Positions 6,332-7,288 of a DNA stretch of 7,288 nt are shown here, one piece after another. How positions within the stretch are numbered: position 1 is the first letter of the stretch; every line of letters starts with the position of its first letter. The notes below the pieces were generated by a model. That model did not search any database, had not been told where the DNA came from, and was given only the letters and a program-made list of their open reading frames with translations. The stretch is from an uncultured Clostridium sp. (GTDB lineage: Bacteria > Bacillota > Clostridia > TANB77 > CAG-508): the NCBI GenBank assembly GCA_947568605.1, contig CANOPV010000040.1:1-7288 (forward strand), in the 5' to 3' direction. The translations under genes were made by a program, and so were the position numbers.

Positions 6332-7159
6332 ATGGAACCACGCAAATTAGTATTTATTTTAATTGGAATTATTTGTGTTATTTCAATTATTTTTGCATTG
6401 TATTCGCAATTTTATTATTCTAAACCTAATAATAACAATGTTCAAAAAATAAAGGAAACTGGCAAAATTAATGATAATGATTTAATTAATAATTTCGAAA
6501 ATATATTTTTGAATAAGATTAATTATCAAAATAATAATATTTCTAATAATAACAAAAAAGATTATAATAAAGATTTAATTTATACTTCTTATGAAATTAC
6601 TGAACAAGTACCTAATAAATATTCAATAAATGCTAAAATTCCTGCAATTAATCTTAATTATAGTAATATTACTTCAATTAATAATGATATTGATTCTACT
6701 TTTAAAAATAAGATAAGTGATATTATTGCTGGTTCTAAAAATTCTGAAAATCAGTTATATGATGTTGAATATATGGGATATGTTAATTCTAATATTTTAT
6801 CATTAGTTATTAAGGCTACTTTAAAAAGTGGAAATAACGCTCAAAGGGTTATGGTCAAAACATATAATTATAATTTGACTTCAAATGAGGAATTAAAATT
6901 AGAACAGGTTTTGGCTTTAAAAGGTGTTTCTAAAACTTTCGCTAAAAAGAAAATTAATGAGACTATTACAAAGGCTAATGTTTCTTCTCAATCTTTAAAA
7001 GATTTGGGATATTCTGTTTTTATTAGAGATTTGAATAGTAATATATATAATATTGAAAATACTTCAACATTTTTTATAGGTGAAAATGGTGTTTTATATG
7101 TGCTTTATCCTTATGGAAATTCAAATTTGACATCTGAAATGGATATAATTGTTTTTTAG
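6332..7159 (+). CDS. Membrane-anchored DUF4163/DUF3298 (PdaC/RsiV-like) domain protein
   Basis: The exact function is unknown. The 275-residue protein starts with a short basic stretch and one hydrophobic segment (about 6-27), without a lipobox, so it is probably a signal anchor with the rest outside the cell. An Asn/Lys-rich linker (about 30-85) leads to a domain (about 95-180; INAKIPAINL, then an N-x3-D helix) resembling DUF4163. A C-terminal part (about 183-275) has L-x-LEQVLALKG and ends FFIGENGVLYVLYPYG, resembling the DUF3298 fold seen in RsiV and the N-terminal parts of PdaC-type proteins. No deacetylase or other catalytic domain is present. The start is set by GGAGGG at 6320-6325, six bases before ATG 6332; an in-frame ATG at 6305 has no ribosome site. 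Asn richness reflects the AT-rich genome. Domain names come from pattern recall only. Confidence 0.75.
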   Translation: MEPRKLVFILIGIICVISIIFALYSQFYYSKPNNNNVQKIKETGKINDNDLINNFENIFLNKINYQNNNISNNNKKDYNKDLIYTSYEITEQVPNKYSINAKIPAINLNYSNITSINNDIDSTFKNKISDIIAGSKNSENQLYDVEYMGYVNSNILSLVIKATLKSGNNAQRVMVKTYNYNLTSNEELKLEQVLALKGVSKTFAKKKINETITKANVSSQSLKDLGYSVFIRDLNSNIYNIENTSTFFIGENGVLYVLYPYGNSNLTSEMDIIVF

Positions 7160-7162
7160 TGC

Positions 7163-7191
7163 TTGTAAATTTACCTATTTCGTGATAAAAT
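7163..7191 (+). promoter_or_regulatory. Candidate serS promoter
   Basis: TTGTAA (7163-7168), a 17-bp spacer and TAAAAT (7186-7191) lie just after the stop of the preceding gene. A start near 7198 would give a leader of about 35 nt, too short for a T-box riboswitch. Read-through from the upstream gene is also possible, since no terminator is seen in the 74-bp gap. Confidence 0.45.
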
Positions 7192-7233
7192 TTGTAATTA
7201 GATTATATTTTAGATAAAAGAGGTATGATTTTT

Positions 7234-7288
7234 ATGATAGATATTAAATTTTTAAGAGAAAATCCTGATGTTGTTAAGGAAAATATTA
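7234..7288 (+). CDS. serS: Seryl-tRNA synthetase, N-terminal fragment (runs off window)
   Basis: SerRS charges tRNA-Ser with serine in the cytoplasm. Only 18 codons are present, reading MIDIKFLRENPDVVKENI, which closely matches the well-conserved start of bacterial SerRS (M-x-D-IK-x-(L/I)-R-x-NP-x-x-V), the beginning of the coiled-coil tRNA-binding arm. AAAGAGG at 7217-7223 is ten bases before this ATG. An in-frame ATG at 7225 sits only one base after it and is too close, so 7234 is preferred. The catalytic domain lies outside the window. Confidence 0.85.
   Translation, partial: MIDIKFLRENPDVVKENI

Noticed and set aside
7160..7233. T-box riboswitch ahead of serS
   Set aside because: The gap is only 74 bp, with no T-box core sequence or terminator hairpin.

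Overview
The window is very AT-rich, low-GC Firmicute DNA, most likely from a spore-forming Clostridia-type bacterium. The support is a full-length SpoIIE sporulation phosphatase, a ClpE-type Clp ATPase with an N-terminal zinc finger, strong GGAGG-type ribosome binding sites and sigma-A-like promoters. The species cannot be named from this sequence.

Layout. Positions 1-155 hold no gene, but contain a GC-richer patch with short inverted arms and a 42-bp tandem duplication. Three genes on the minus strand follow: spoIIE (156-2612), pgsA (2983-3555) and clpE (3709-6027). The 370-bp gap between spoIIE and pgsA carries a Spo0A-type spoIIE promoter and the decayed 5' end of an IS3-family (IS150-like) insertion sequence. 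The gap between clpE and pgsA is filled by a 112-bp inverted-repeat structure, probably a terminator for clpE or a structured RNA. At about 6030-6330 two promoters stand back to back. One drives clpE leftward. The other drives a membrane-anchored DUF4163/DUF3298-like protein (6332-7159) rightward, and its predicted leader would contain a 149-bp element made of two inverted 52-bp hairpin units. The window ends in the first 18 codons of serS, which has its own promoter candidate.

How the genes relate. They do not form one pathway. SpoIIE is the sporulation phosphatase that leads to sigma-F activation, PgsA makes the anionic phospholipid precursor, ClpE is a stress unfoldase for ClpP, the DUF protein is probably an envelope protein, and SerS charges tRNA-Ser. 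The coding content is ordinary. The unusual material is in the intergenic spaces: two large inverted-repeat structures, an IS scar and a 21-bp-spaced spoIIE promoter. I found no evidence for a new multi-gene system.
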